From contig PUQB01000058.1 of assembly GCA_003024785.1 (NCBI GenBank), positions 716,330 to 780,329 on the forward strand: a stretch of 64,000 nucleotides of DNA. Reading direction: 5' to 3'. Of the stretch, positions 48,408 through 61,314 are shown piece after piece; position 1 is the first letter of the stretch, and each line of letters opens with the position of its first letter. The notes below the pieces were generated by a model. The model had not been told where the DNA came from. It did no database searches and saw nothing but the letters and a program-made list of their open reading frames with translations. Both the position numbers and the translations under genes were made by a program. This DNA comes from Selaginella tamariscina. Lineage: Eukaryota; Streptophyta; Lycopodiopsida; Selaginellales; Selaginellaceae.

Positions 48408-49917
48408 CTTGTGATGCTACACACACACCTAACAGACAAGTTCACAATGTATAAGCTGTGGTTATATATATACTCGCTGTCAAATATGCATAGATACACA
48501 CACGCACATATGGGAAGCACAAGTTTATTATGTATTTATGTTGCAAACATATGAACATCTGCATATACACATATTCTCTTGCAGACCACACCCATTACAT
48601 GTGCCCATGTGTGTGTGAGAGAGAGAGAGCGAGAGAGACCTTGTGATGCTATAACACACAAGCAAGTTCATAATGTATAAGCTGTGGTTATATATATATA
48701 CACTCGCTGTCAAATATACATAGATATACACACATACGCACACGCACACACCTGGTGGGCACAAATAGCTTCACCAAAGTAGATAGTTTTCCCGTTTGCA
48801 AGGAGGAATAAGTCATCAAAGAGAGCAAACACTTCGCTGCTGGGTTGATGGATCGATGCTATCACTGTTCTCCCATCCCTTGCCAGCTTTTGTAATGTTT
48901 TTGTCACAAAGAAGGCAGACGCACTGCATAAAAAAACTTCGTTAATCCAACATACACACACACATACACGCACACATAACACATACATACACACAAAACA
49001 AAGAACCAGTATAAACAACATACAAGTTTTATATTTACTATAAAACACATATATAAGAAACAAAATGATATAAGTTTGTCCGCAGCATTGTGTGTGTGTG
49101 TGTACATAAGTATTAAACCCACTACACTCACTCACTCACGCGCACGGGCACACACATACACCTGTCGAGACCACTTGTGGGTTCATCAAGGAACAACAAA
49201 TGGGGACGAAGAAGAAGCTCCAAAGCAATACTAACCCTGCGTTTCTCACCCCCACTTAAACCCCGTAAATGCCAGTTACCAATGGGAGTATCCGCACATT
49301 CAGTCAGTCCCATCTCCAGAATTGCACTCTCCACCATCTCTGCCTTCTCCGACTCCGGCATAGAGTCCGGTAGCCTGAGATTAGCCGAGTACAATATCGT
49401 CTCTCGGACCGTTAGTGTTCCTATCAATATATCCTCCTGTGTCACATATGCCTGTGTATGTAAACGCGCGTGTGTAAGTATATACACTCAACAAATACAC
49501 ACACACACACACACACACACACCACCGCCGTTCCGAAAGCGGTCTTTTGCTTCTGCCCGTTTAACCAAATACTCCCTCCTCTCTCTGCATTCTTAGAGAG
49601 ACGCCCTTGAAAAGTGAAGGAAAACATAAGAACACACACGCACGCACGCACAGGCACGCACCTGCAAGTGAGTCTAGCAATGTAGATTTCCCAGACCCAG
49701 AAGGACCCATGACAGAAAGAAGACGCCCCGGCTCCGCATACCCCGTCACTCCATGTAAGATCTTCCGAACATGGCCCTTGTTTGATGAAACCGTGACCGT
49801 GAGATCTCTCCATGCCAAGTATAACGAAGAAGAGCTCAATTGCTTATCCTCGCTCATCTTCTTCGCAAATTCAGTAGATAGATTGATCGTTGCCCATTCT
49901 TCCATGAAATTAATCAA
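46099..49917 (-). CDS. ABCG (WBC) half-size ABC transporter, interrupted
   Basis: Nine exons: 49917-49662, 49605-49526, 49451-49162, 48923-48752, 48182-47931, 47839-47561, 47506-47234, 46664-46459, 46359-46099. Product about 689 residues, near the usual size of plant ABCG half-transporters, which dimerise in the plasma membrane to export lipids, cutin/wax precursors or hormones. Walker [12 protein letters not shown]-loop YVTQED, signature [16 protein letters not shown], Walker [13 protein letters not shown] and switch IHQPSSEV are present, followed by the transmembrane half ([22 protein letters not shown]). [20 protein letters not shown] resembles the ABCG11/WBC11 clade. Two defects: an in-frame TAA at 47675-47677 in exon 6, and one base missing in exon 8 (a T run at 46628-46643 where TTTTTTTGT would restore [10 protein letters not shown]). 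Either a young pseudogene or partly an assembly error. Confidence 0.85.
46722..46915. repeat. CT/GA and TA microsatellites in an ABCG intron
   Basis: (CT)n at 46722-46770, (TA)n to 46798 and (GA)n at 46900-46915, inside the intron between exons 8 and 7. The open frames here are repeat translations. Confidence 0.9.
47028..47115. repeat. Partial duplication of the exon 7 edge of the ABCG gene
   Basis: Closely matches 47165-47258, including ATTCAAGAAA.TTAGCTTATATA, the CA tract, and CCTGTATTCCAGCTC, which is the 3' edge of exon 7 with its donor. The duplicate lies downstream in the same intron and carries a decoy donor. Confidence 0.85.
48316..48405. repeat. (TG)n(AG)n compound microsatellite
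   Basis: About 24 TG units followed by about 18 AG units in an ABCG intron. A shorter copy of the same TG-AG-CCTTGTGATGCTA block lies at about 48604-48652, so part of the intron is duplicated. Confidence 0.9.
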
Positions 49918-50605
49918 AGAATTCTACAAAAATCACATAAAAAATCATGAAGATCTGCAGAATTGAAGAGCCAATTCTATACAAGATGTAAAAATCGAGA
50001 GTATATGTAACAAGGAAGAGGAGAATTTGCTGGCTTGACATAGTGCGCAATTCATGCGAAGTCTACAAGAAATTTGAAAATCGAATTCACCGCCCGAATA
50101 AACGAATATTCACAATAAATATTCGTCAGAATATTCTTGATTCCTAGTAATATTATATATTTACTCTTTTACTTTTTTCGAAAATGCTCTGCCTCGTTCT
50201 TACAGACCGCACAGAGCGTGGTGTTGCAGAATTCACTGAAGCGTTTAGTGAGGAATCGATCCTGCAATCATGGATTGAATTATTATATATAAACAGACAC
50301 GCACGCACGCACGCACGCAACATTTAATTATATATACTATACACCCACATACAGTATATATTTTATAAAGTAAAGTATAAAACGTGCGTACTTCGATAAA
50401 TATACATTAACATAGTGATATACAATGCGCATGTAGTACGTATAGGTAAACTACAGGTATCATATACACGTGTGTGTGTGTGTGTGTGCGCGTGCGTGCG
50501 TATTTGATTATCTTGTTATAATAATGAAAGATCCATTAATAAATAACAACAATGAAAACAATACTAATAATAATATTAAATAAATAAAGAAAGAAAAATT
50601 ATATA
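49918..50605. other. Intergenic region upstream of the ABCG gene
   Basis: Non-coding; AT-rich with (GCAC)n near 50297-50320 and (GT)n near 50470-50500. It holds the ABCG promoter and the 3' flank of the MAPKKK gene, both transcribed leftward. No clear TATA element chosen. Confidence 0.5.
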
Positions 50606-51029
50606 CTACCTCGTATTGGAGCCTTGTTGGTCATAAGTAACTTCTGTAAGTTGCGAATGACTAACAACTAAAGCCGTTGGATTTGGCCTGACAAATGGAT
50701 GATCCAACAGCTGTGCTGCCGTTGGCCTTTTTGAAGGTTCCACTTGCAAACACTTAGATATAAAATCCCTGGCATCTTCATGAAGATATTCGGAAATCGG
50801 AGGTATCTCCCCATGTCCAACCTTCCACATTACTGTGTTCTGCATATATTTAGAATCAATATATATGTATATATATGTGTGTGTGTGTGTGTGAAGAATA
50901 CAAGCGTATGTTGTGTTAATGTGTATATATACAATTATATATGTATGTGTATATGTAGATCCACGCAAAACTGCCCATGCTTATAAGACTGTCACTTCAT
51001 TTTCAAAAACACAAAACGCACGCATTACA

Positions 51030-51073
<44 letters not shown>

Positions 51074-51280
51074 GTGCGAGTGTGTGGCTGTGTCTGTGTA
51101 AAACTATATACATATGAGTACACGCACCCATTCTAAATCGCTGAAAGGTGGTCGACCAGTAGCCATTTCAAGAACAGTGCATCCCAAGCTCCAAATATCA
51201 GCCGGAAATGATGATGTTTTTCTCGGATTGATCACCTGAACGAAGTTCCTATAGTTAGCGTGTGTGTATGTGTGTGTGTG

Positions 51281-51320
<40 letters not shown>

Positions 51321-52189
51321 CTCTGGAGCCATCCAGTAAGCACTTCCTTTGCAAGATCTCATACTATCAATGTTTTCCAGCTGTCATAGACCAGTTGTTA
51401 ATCTCATTAGTAACATAATGATTAATACAAACTATATTAATTTTCACACGCACACACACATGTAAGATAGTATGTGTATAATAACAGTGTATCATATATG
51501 TATTCACCTGTTTTGCCATTCCAAAATCGGCAAGCTTCACCGTGGCGTTAACATGGACAAGGATATTTGCACATTTTATGTCCCTGTAGAAACATTGTTC
51601 ATAATATAATGCATAATAACTGTGATTACGAAATAGAATAATTACTATAACGCTAATCAATAACTATATACTCTTTGGACACATGACGTACACACACATA
51701 CATACCTGTGGACAACTTTTCTGTCGTGTAGATATTTAAGCCCATTGAGTATTTGCCGTGTATAGGTCCTAATTTGCTCCTCAAAAAGCGGATAAGATCT
51801 ATACTGAGAAGCAAGAGACCCTTGTGTGACAAGCTCCAAGAAAATATATAGCTTGTCCTGATCCTATATAACCAAAGAAAATGGCCACATATTATATCTA
51901 TCTATATACTAACAAAAGACTAGATACTATGTGTATTAACTATTATAGCTATGCTGTAATCATCTCACTTAACACTTACGACGTAAATAAAATGCGTGCG
52001 TGTAAGAATACATGTGTATATGGTTATACAACTGTGTACACATACATGTTCTTACTACTACAACTATTAACAAACTACAGCGTGGAAGGTAGGCACCTTA
52101 CTCTTTCCGTTCCTAGATATTGTACAATATTCTCGTGTTGACAGTTCATCAGTAAATCTATCTCCTGTGAAGTGAAGAATGCAATCATC

Positions 52190-52223
<34 letters not shown>

Positions 52224-53017
52224 CTTGCCTGTTGCAGCTGAATGGCGCTATCCTCATGTGCGCTCAGAAGAGAAACCTCTTTGACAGCAAAAAGTGTCCA
52301 TTACTGAAGAATGTCATATTAATATCAGAATATGTTATATTTATTTTCACTAATATGTATATACCTGCCAATCGATCGATAAACTGATCCAAATGACCCA
52401 GAACCAAGCAAATCCAGCTTCTTCCAGGAGCTGCACGATAGCCTGGTAGTCAGGATGGGACGGTGGTCCTCAAGTTCAGACTGACTGCTGGATTGGCTGT
52501 CGTCCATTGAATCCGATGACCGACTGCCCATGGACTCGAGCGAATCTATACTGCGGTCGTTAATTACCAGACTAGCCTGGATACCACCATCCGAGGCACT
52601 GGAGACAGTACTGAGAGGGGAAAAACGGGGTCTCACTGTGGCTTCCTGTGGAGCGCTGTCCAGTGACATCCGCCGGAGAGTGTTATGAGGCATCCTGGCG
52701 ATATCCATAGACTTTGCCCTCTTGGGTATGTCTTCCTCTGGATGCCGTCCTCCATAGCTGAGCTCACCTGAAGAAGGTCTGCTCATTCTAGCCTCCCACT
52801 CTGAACTATCGATACCCAACATATCTGGTCTCGTTATGCCAAGCCTGTTTAGAAGATTCGACACACCCTCATCACCTTCAATCCTGAATGGGTCTCTGTT
52901 GTCATCTAAGTGGTCCGACACAATATAAGTACTGTGCTTCGCTAGTGCATTCACCCTGCTCAATGTCGGTCTCCCTCTGGAATCAGTGTGTGATAAATCC
53001 TTCTTCTCTCTCTCCAT
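50606..53017 (-). CDS. MEKK1-like MAP kinase kinase kinase
   Basis: Eight exons: 53017-52365, 52303-52229, 52164-52102, 51863-51706, 51583-51508, 51380-51321, 51235-51128, 50839-50606. About 475 residues: a Ser-rich N-terminal region of about 190 residues, then a C-terminal kinase domain with the glycine loop [13 protein letters not shown]-like FAVKEV, HRD split across exons 4/5 (VVHR|DIKCAN), DFG (ADFGMAKQ), GSAYWMAPE, and [27 protein letters not shown] and [13 protein letters not shown] are typical of plant group A MEKKs, which phosphorylate MAPKKs in stress and immunity cascades. The intron after exon 2 uses a GC donor (CAG|GCAAGC). Exon 2 lacks one base in a T run at about 52286-52290: the frame of FAVKEV and the flanking exon phases require one more T. 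Otherwise complete. Confidence 0.88.
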
Positions 53018-54456
53018 TGTTAACTGTTAGTTGTCACTTGTTCCTCCTGCCATGACATTCTGAAAGTACTGTTCCTGTCTGTTCCCTCCAGAACGACAAT
53101 AAACCCCTTGAATTGTAGCGGATTCAAGTATATTATACGGATTAAGCCTGTTAATCCCTCTGCTCCTGTCTGTTCCTGTGTTCCCGACAATAAACCCTTC
53201 GAATCTAGGTTAATCCCCCTAACACTTTGTTGATGCGCTAATATGGATGAAATGCAGCGGATTCAAGTGGTATACTATACGGATTACTCACCGGAGTCGC
53301 CTAGACGCACCGGATGTAGCTGCCCTTGCGATGAATGAGCAAACCCTAGACGGAAACACGGAGGAATAGAAATCCAGCCTGGCAGATTCTGAGCTGTCAT
53401 GCAAATCAACGACTGGGTCCTTTAGTCGTCTTAAAACTGTACTTGTTTACCACTCATACATCATAACTATTATATTATTATTATTGTTTAACCTAATTGT
53501 AACCTAATTTTATAGCTTTTATATTCTAAATTATAAATTTAAAATAAAGATTTTATATTATCTATATTTATTTACTGTTACCACTTGATTAAGTAAATTA
53601 TCATATTAGGCTAATTTGCACAGTTCTTAATTTCAATATTTTTAAGAAGAATTTAACATGTATTACTATTATGACATTAAAAGGAAAAAAAAAATTAAAT
53701 TGTGAATTAATTATGAATTAAAATGTAAATTTCTTTTGAATTAATATATTTTTCTATTTAAATGCATATGTAAATGGGTTTTAGTGCATGTTAATTAAAA
53801 AAATTTAAAAAATTATACGCAAGAAACCCTTGAGAAAACCTTTTAAAATTAAGGGAAATATTAATTTTCCTACAATTTTTTATACATGTTCCTATTCTAC
53901 AAGTGTCCCATAAAAAATCATATTATCTGTAAATTTTTGTTTTAAAATCTAATTTAATCGAACTTTGAAAGTTCAAACTTTTACAGGTTTTATACAATAA
54001 AGTCTTATATTAAAATAATAAAATTTAGATAATTATTTTGCTCTTGTTTTTGAAAATTAAGTAAAACATGTCCTCGCCAAATGAGGGGTGTTCATATACA
54101 CAGAATATTATACATTATATATACATATATGATATCGTATATTACACATTATGATATATATATATGTGTGTGTGTGTATGTTTGAGACCAGCTGGGTTTA
54201 ATTAAAATGAACAACAAATTCATAAATATATGTAATTAGAAAATACATATTTGTATAAAAAAAAGTATACATGATATACTTTATCAAGTATAAAAATTAA
54301 CTAATAATCATGTAAAAGGCGTGGAATACACAATCCTGACCGTTAGATTTTTTTAAATTGACGGCTGAGAAGTGATATAACAAATATAAATTAAAAAATA
54401 TTATATTTTTCTCCTGAGGATGGACACGTGGCAGCATTTGGAGAAATAGATAAACC
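53018..54456. other. Divergent promoter region between MAPKKK and GDT1-like genes
   Basis: From 53018 to about 53330 a probable MAPKKK 5' leader with a repeated segment (CCTGTCTGTTCC, CGACAATAAACCC, GCGGATTCAAGT each occur twice). Then AT-rich DNA containing the second copy of the dispersed repeat (53701-53909). The GDT1 side is close to 54400-54456 (ACACGTGGCAG, a G-box-like element, at 54424). Confidence 0.5.
53701..53909 (+). repeat. Dispersed AT-rich repeat, copy 2
   Basis: Same sequence family and orientation as 32795-33012, ending TATTCTACAAGTGTCCC. Confidence 0.75.
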
Positions 54457-55102
54457 ATGCCCTGTTTTGCTTCTCTAGGAACATGGGCGCCAAACCATCT
54501 GCTGGCGTCCTCGTTCATTCCTTCTCACAGACTATGGAAGTACCAAATGTAGGACATATTTTTCAATATATATTTTATTAATTTCTCAGTAAATTTATTA
54601 ATTTCCAATTTATTTATTTCAGAATTTCAAGGCAGCGCAATGTTCCAGCCCGTGTATCACTTAAACAAAATGCACAGGCAAGTATGTTAATTATTTGTTA
54701 TTTATATTTAATAAGCTGTGATAATAAAATGCATTTGGTAAAATCACAACTTGTTTAATACTTTGTATCTACATGCGTGCAGACATACTTACATACACAC
54801 ACATAACTAACATGGTTGTGTGTGTGTGTGTGTGTGTGTATTAATGTATATATATTAATGCAGAGTGTAGGTGTCCAAGATAGAACTAGTTACAGTACTG
54901 AAGTGTCACTTGAAGTATGCACACATTCTTCAGAGATAAACAGGGTACAAATAAGGAACCTTATGGTTCAACTGGCAGCATTTGGTGGATTTTTTAGTAT
55001 ACAAACCTTTTCTCAAGCACTTGCAGCACCTGAAATCCAACAAGTATCTTCGCTCTTTTCGAGTATTGATGACATAAAAAACGGTTTCGCTTTGGTATAT
55101 GC

Positions 55103-55165
<63 letters not shown>

Positions 55166-55540
55166 TCAGTCGTGTATTGTTATAATCAAGCATATATATA
55201 TATAATGTGTTTGTTACAGGCTTTTCTTTTAATATTCTTCTCTGAACTTGGAGACAAGACATTCTTCATTGCGGTACATTCGTAAACTATGGATGTACAT
55301 ATACGTATGTATATACATCAGTATCAATGTTAATTGAGTGTCCCTAATACACACACACACACACACACATGTGTGTGTGTGTGTGTGTGAAGGTTGCAAA
55401 TTTATTATAAGTCTGTTTGACACTTTACTTTTACATGTAAGCAGGCAATTCTGGCAACTCGAAAGTCAAATATTGCTGTCTTTACGGGCACATTTGGAGC
55501 TCTCGTGTGAGTACATAAGATTACGTCCGTTATATGTATG

Positions 55541-55597
<57 letters not shown>

Positions 55598-56633
55598 GTT
55601 TTGTTTACGTCATTTGGCTTTTATTACAGGGCTATGACGTTAATATCCGTGACACTAGGACGTGCCTTTCACTATATAGATGGTGTTTTACCATTCAGGT
55701 AAAATTATTTTTTAAAACTGCTTATACTGTATACGTATTCTCTACGTATTTGTAAACAGCTTAGGTAATACAGAAATACCGCTCGACGACCTTGCTGCCG
55801 CTGTATTACTGGTAGAGTCAATCCTATTATTTTCTACTTTGTATAACATTCGGAAAGATTTCCAGATATACTTTGGAGTTTCCACCTTAATAGATGCCGC
55901 GTCTATGGAGGGATCGAAAGCAGACGAAGAGCAACAGGAGGTATATTGTTATATTCACACACACACACACACACACACTTATTTTATATTTATGTTTAAT
56001 ATAATTATAAATTATAAAGGCGGAGTTAGCGGTAGCTGGAGTGAATGGTGGAAGCAATACAGTTGGCAGTGTAGTGTTTTCAACATTCGCACTTGTATTT
56101 GTTGCTGAGTGGGTGACAAATCGTTTTTCTCTACAATAGGTAAACAGTATATACATTATATACATATACGCGTACGTGTACGTGTGTGTATGTGTGTGTA
56201 CATATTAACATTGTTCGTGCAGCTCTGGCAGCAGCTTCCTCGCCCATCGGTGTGGTGGCGGGTGCAATTGCTGGTCATGGAGCTGCAACATTGGTAAGTC
56301 AACTAATAATTTTAATAAAAGTTAAATATTTTAAATTTAATTATAAGAAATTTAAATCATAATATACATTTAAATTTATTATTAAATTTATTTAATTATA
56401 AATTTAAATTAAACCATTTTTTATTTCTTTATTTATATAGCTTGCCGTTCTTGGAGGCTCATTTCTTGGAAATTATATATCTGAAAAGGTGTGTGTATAA
56501 ACACATACACACACATATGTGTAAGTGTGTGTGTCCGTATAACACGTGTCAATTGCAGGTGATTGCGTACATTGGAGGGACACTGTTCTTGCTTTTTGCA
56601 GGAGAGACTTTCTTACAGATTTTTATGAAATAA
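54457..56633 (+). CDS. GDT1/PAM71-like chloroplast cation transporter (UPF0016)
   Basis: Twelve exons: 54457-54548, 54623-54677, 54864-55094, 55220-55273, 55445-55506, 55630-55698, 55760-55811, 55866-55940, 56020-56139, 56223-56293, 56441-56488, 56559-56633. About 334 residues. The start at 54457 (MPCFASLGTWAPNH) is chosen because it gives a Ser/basic-rich transit-peptide-like N-terminus and correct phase into exon 2. UPF0016 signature motif 1 is SELGDKTFFIA; motif 2 is EWGDKSFFSTI, but one G is missing at about 56109-56113 (GAGTGGGTGAC for GAGTGGGGTGAC), which shifts the frame. The second half (ALAAASSPIGVVAGAIAGHG, LAVLGGSFLGN) is well conserved. Family members move Mn2+/Ca2+ across thylakoid or envelope membranes for photosystem II. 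Intron 2 has a GC donor. Likely an intact gene with an assembly indel. Confidence 0.88.
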
Positions 56634-57243
56634 AAAGTGGCTATTTTTTAAATTTAAAAAAATTCGGCCTCGTGGTTCAACTAGTCAACCGTCAACGTTC
56701 AAAATTGTCAACGCTGTTTTAGGGTTCTTGAGTGGCAGTAAATGTGTTCAAAAAAAATCTTACGCGTAGCAGACTGAATAGTTCATGGCTGAACAGTGAG
56801 TATGAATGCTTGGTAATCCATTGCAGAACACATAGTGTTTGAGGAATGATCGAATGCGCCAAGCCGTCAGCGCCTTGAAGAACAGTCAGAGAAGATAGTT
56901 CATCATTTTAAGGCGCCATAGCCAGCGCCTTGAAGAACAGTGCCTTGTAGAATAGTGCCTTGTAGGTCACAGAAGATCGATCCAGTAAGGCTAGCCAGCG
57001 CCTAAAGAGTGCAATATTGAGAAATCGAGCCGCCATAGCCAGCGCCTTGAAGAACAAATCTTTCTCGTCTTTCGCAACTGTGCTAAAATTTGCTCGAAAG
57101 GTAGGGCTTTTGTGGATTTCAGAACATTTCGGTGAACTCCGCGAAAATCTGCTGTTTTTTGCTGAATCGAACAAGAGTCTTTCTGTATGAGGAAGCAATG
57201 TGCAATCGGATCTCCGTAAGAAGATCAGGTGAACCGCGGCAAG
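56634..57243. other. Intergenic region and CNGC leader with short repeats
   Basis: The GDT1 3' flank, then from about 56860 the motif CAGCGCCTTGAAGAACA occurs three times (56866, 56924, 57044), with a partial fourth. It probably falls in the promoter or 5' leader of the CNGC gene. No TATA element assigned. Confidence 0.5.
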
Positions 57244-58508
57244 ATGATGAAGCCGACTCGGGTAGATGAGTTTCCATTAACCGGGATTGAAATCCAGGGC
57301 GGCCTACATAATCGGACTAGAAGGTTAGACGGGCAGAATCGGAGTAAAAGGCTAGACGGACAGAATCGGAGTAGAAGACTAGACGATCGGAAGAGGGTGA
57401 ACTCCAAGCGCGTTGCACCGGATGTCGGCCACGAGCATCTGTTCAAGTCCGGGGCTTTGGGTAGATGCCATGATCCGCTCTGCACTACTTGTCCGGCTTA
57501 TCTGGGTCCCGATCCCGATCATTCCTTGGTACATATACATATCTATATGCATACATATGCACGCACACATGTACATACATACGCGTGTATGTATATACGC
57601 ATACACTAGTAAAATGTTTATGTATACATAAACTCGTGTTAACGTACATTTTACAAACTTTAATGCATGGAGCACGTGAAAGTTTCATAGTACGGTGTAC
57701 GTAACATCCTATTTAAATTTGGCACGTAACGGGTTACGTATAATGTACCTTCTACAAGGCATATATACATATATCAACATTCATACTGCAAGCGTGCACA
57801 AACACACAGACGCACGCAGCATATGAAACATTGTTTAACTTATTTGCGGGATTTTAGGCGGATTTTGGGAGACTACAGAGTGACTTTCTAAACTTCTGCA
57901 AGAGCGTTCCTCGTGGAGTTATCAATCCACATACCAGGTTCATTCGGAAGTGGAACAAATTCTTTCTAATTTCCTGTCTCGTTGGAATTTTCCTAGACCC
58001 TCTGTTCTTTTTCTTACTCTCTGTTAAAAAGGTAAGATTTCCATAAAATCTGTCTCTCTCTATATGTATAAGAGTTGGCTAACCTGTGTTTTCAGGATGC
58101 ATTGTGCATAATGATTGATCAAAACTCATCAACTGCATTGTTAGTTTTGAGAAGCATGACTGATACAATCTACTTCATGCACATTCTCCTTCAGGTAAAT
58201 TCAACGTATTTGTGTGTGTGTGTGTGTGGCGTTGGGTTTAAGGTCCAATAATTTGCATGCAGTGCAGTTTCGGCTAGCTTATGTTACTCCATTCCCTGAT
58301 AGTGAAAAACCTTCTGATGAATCTGATAATCAATGGAAATTTGAATCATGGCAACCACCACCGCAAATTCAACCACATCGACCACCTGGAAGCCTCCAAG
58401 AGGTATCTGCCTCCGATAACATTGTTGATGACCCCAAGAAGATTGTATGGAACTACTTAAAAGGCTGGTTTATCTTCGACTTAATAGCAGTTTTACCATT
58501 ACCACAGG

Positions 58509-58558
<50 letters not shown>

Positions 58559-61274
58559 CATAGTGTTTGTATTTACATACGATTATATATAGAAATCTAT
58601 GTTGTCTTAGACACACAGTGTGTATGTGTGTGGCATATATGTGTCAAAACGAGTGATGTTACTGCAGCTTTATTTGTCTGACATGGTGCGTGCAGATCAT
58701 GATAAAGCTCGTTTTACCAGGCTACCTGGGAAAGGCAGCTGGAGCAAACTATGCAAAGAATGTGCTTCGGGTTGCGTTATTACTGCAGGCCGTGCCTAGG
58801 ATAGTTAGAATAATACCCGTTCTCACAGGACACACATCTACAGGTAATCGCAAGATGCTTATACATACTGACATCACACACACACGCACACTCACTGATA
58901 TGTATGTAATATCAGGTTTCACATTCGAGACTGCCTGGGCAAATTTTGTCCTAAATCTTCTTCTCTACATTCTTTGTGGGCACGTTGTTGGTTCATGTTG
59001 GTATTTGTTTGGTCTACAAGTAAGTGTTTGGTATAGTATTATTCAATAACTCTAAGAATATTATTCATAACTAAGAATATTATTTAATAACTCTATGAAT
59101 ATTTATTATTCATTATAAGTTCTTACTACGAAATAATTGAGAGAGAGAGAGAGAGCACTATTAGTATATGTGTGTTGTACATAAAAATTACACATTAATT
59201 AGTACAAATATTACACGCTCTTATAAAGCTTAGTTGGTAATGGGAATATGCTATAAAATAGCTCAACTTATAAGGAGTTAACTATTTAACTCTTTTGAAT
59301 GCAGCGAGTTAACCAGTGTTTGCATAATGCCTGCACGAATGCTACCGTAGCCGGCTGTCAGCGCCATTTTATAGACTGTGGTAATGGACACAACATAGAG
59401 ATGACGCCTTTGAGAAAAGCGTGGGCAAACAACGCCAATGCTACAAATTGTCTCGTGAATCCCTCCTTCGTGTTCACTTACGGAATATATCAGTCTGCTG
59501 TGGGGGTTACCACGGAATCAAACAGCCTTACCAGATATATCTACTCTACTTTCTGGGGATTTCAGGTACCTATATGCATACATGTGTTTGTGCATGTGTT
59601 TGGTGATTACTGGTTTTTCGGTTTTATTTAGTTGCAAGCCATTAATGATATGTATTATGCAGCAAATTAGCACATTGGCAGGGAACCAGATACCGAGTTT
59701 GTTTGTTGGGGAAGTACTGTTTGCAATGACCGTGATTGGATTGGGTCTTCTTCTTTTAACTCTCCTTATTGGAAATATGCAAAACTTCCTCCAGTATCTT
59801 GGTCGCAGGTTGTGTGCGTGTGCCTTGATAAAAAGACTATGGAGTAAATCCATACATTTACTCCATGTATATATATACAGTATATGTGCTTTATAGTGGC
59901 CAAAGAGTCGTTCAAGTTTTTTGAATTTCTTTTTAATTATTTTCAGATCTTTGGAAATGCAACTAAGGAGATACGAGGTCGAGAAATGGATGACACGTCG
60001 CCATTTACCTCCCGACCTTAGAAGGTAAGGAATAAAGCTTACGTTTTTTAAACGATGTACAGTATAGTATTATCCTCCTAAATATCTTTATTTCAGGCGT
60101 GTGAGGCAGTATGAAAGGTTCAACTGGGTAGCAACCAGAGGAGTGGAAGAAGAGGGCATCTTGCGGGATTTACCAGAGGATTTATACAGAGACATTCGAA
60201 GAACATTTTTCTCAGAGATTGCTTCAAAGGTTCGTTCTATTTTTGACATATGTAATATATATACTAAATATAGACGAAATTTTACATAAGTATACATATC
60301 ATTTCATTTGTCCTATACATCTGGTGTTCTCTTATTACACGTAATGATATATTATGTGACTGTATGATAATGTTTGGGACATACATATATATATATATAT
60401 ATGCGTACAGTGTTATTAATTTTTTCTTCTTTTCTTTTTTTTTTTTTTCCACTTGAGATATTTTATTTGTTTGCCATACAAATCATGATACACATGGTTT
60501 AATTAAGCGTAGTGTTTTTACGTATGTAGGTTCATGTGTTGCAAGTAATGGACGATCAAATCCTGGATGCGATCTTTCGGAGACTGCGCCAGAAGCTTTA
60601 CATACAAGGGTGCAGGATTGTAAATTGGAGTCGCCCGATGGAGAGAATGCTATTCATCATGCATGGAACGTTGCATTGCCAGTATCAAGATGGTCAAACT
60701 GCTGAGCTAACTCGTAATGACATTTTTGGCGAAGAGCTCTTGACATGGTGTATCGAACACAATCAACGGACTCGGGATAGGCGTGCCAGAATATGTGAGT
60801 GCGTGTGTGTGTGCGTGCGCGCGTGTGTCTCTTTCTTTGTATGTATATGTTTATACGTTGTTTTATGTAATTCTGGTGGTACACACACACACACACATTA
60901 ATTTGCATACACTGGTGGACAATACATGGGTAAGTATGAACTCCGTTGAAGGTGTCTGTGTATATAGTTGTGTGTGTGGGTAATTATGGCCTCACTGAAG
61001 AATAGATATAATATATGTGTGTATGTATAAGAGAATGGTTATGTTATGCACACTCATTATTCGTCCTTTTTGTGAGTCTGTAAACACACAACAACAACAG
61101 CATGTTTAATTGTTTACCAGGGAATAGAAACACCGGAAAGCGACCCGTTTCCTCGAGGACAGTGTATTGCAAATCCAATGTAGAGGCCTTCGCATTAGAA
61201 GCTGCAGATTTGGAAGAAATTGTTCGTGATTTCCAGCACGTCATCGCATATGACAAAATACAGCGAATTCTGAG

Positions 61275-61314
<40 letters not shown>

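Noticed and set aside
48205-48554. Open frames of repeated Cys-Val, Glu-Arg, His-Thr or Leu-Ser
   Set aside because: Translations of the (TG)n(AG)n tract within an ABCG intron.
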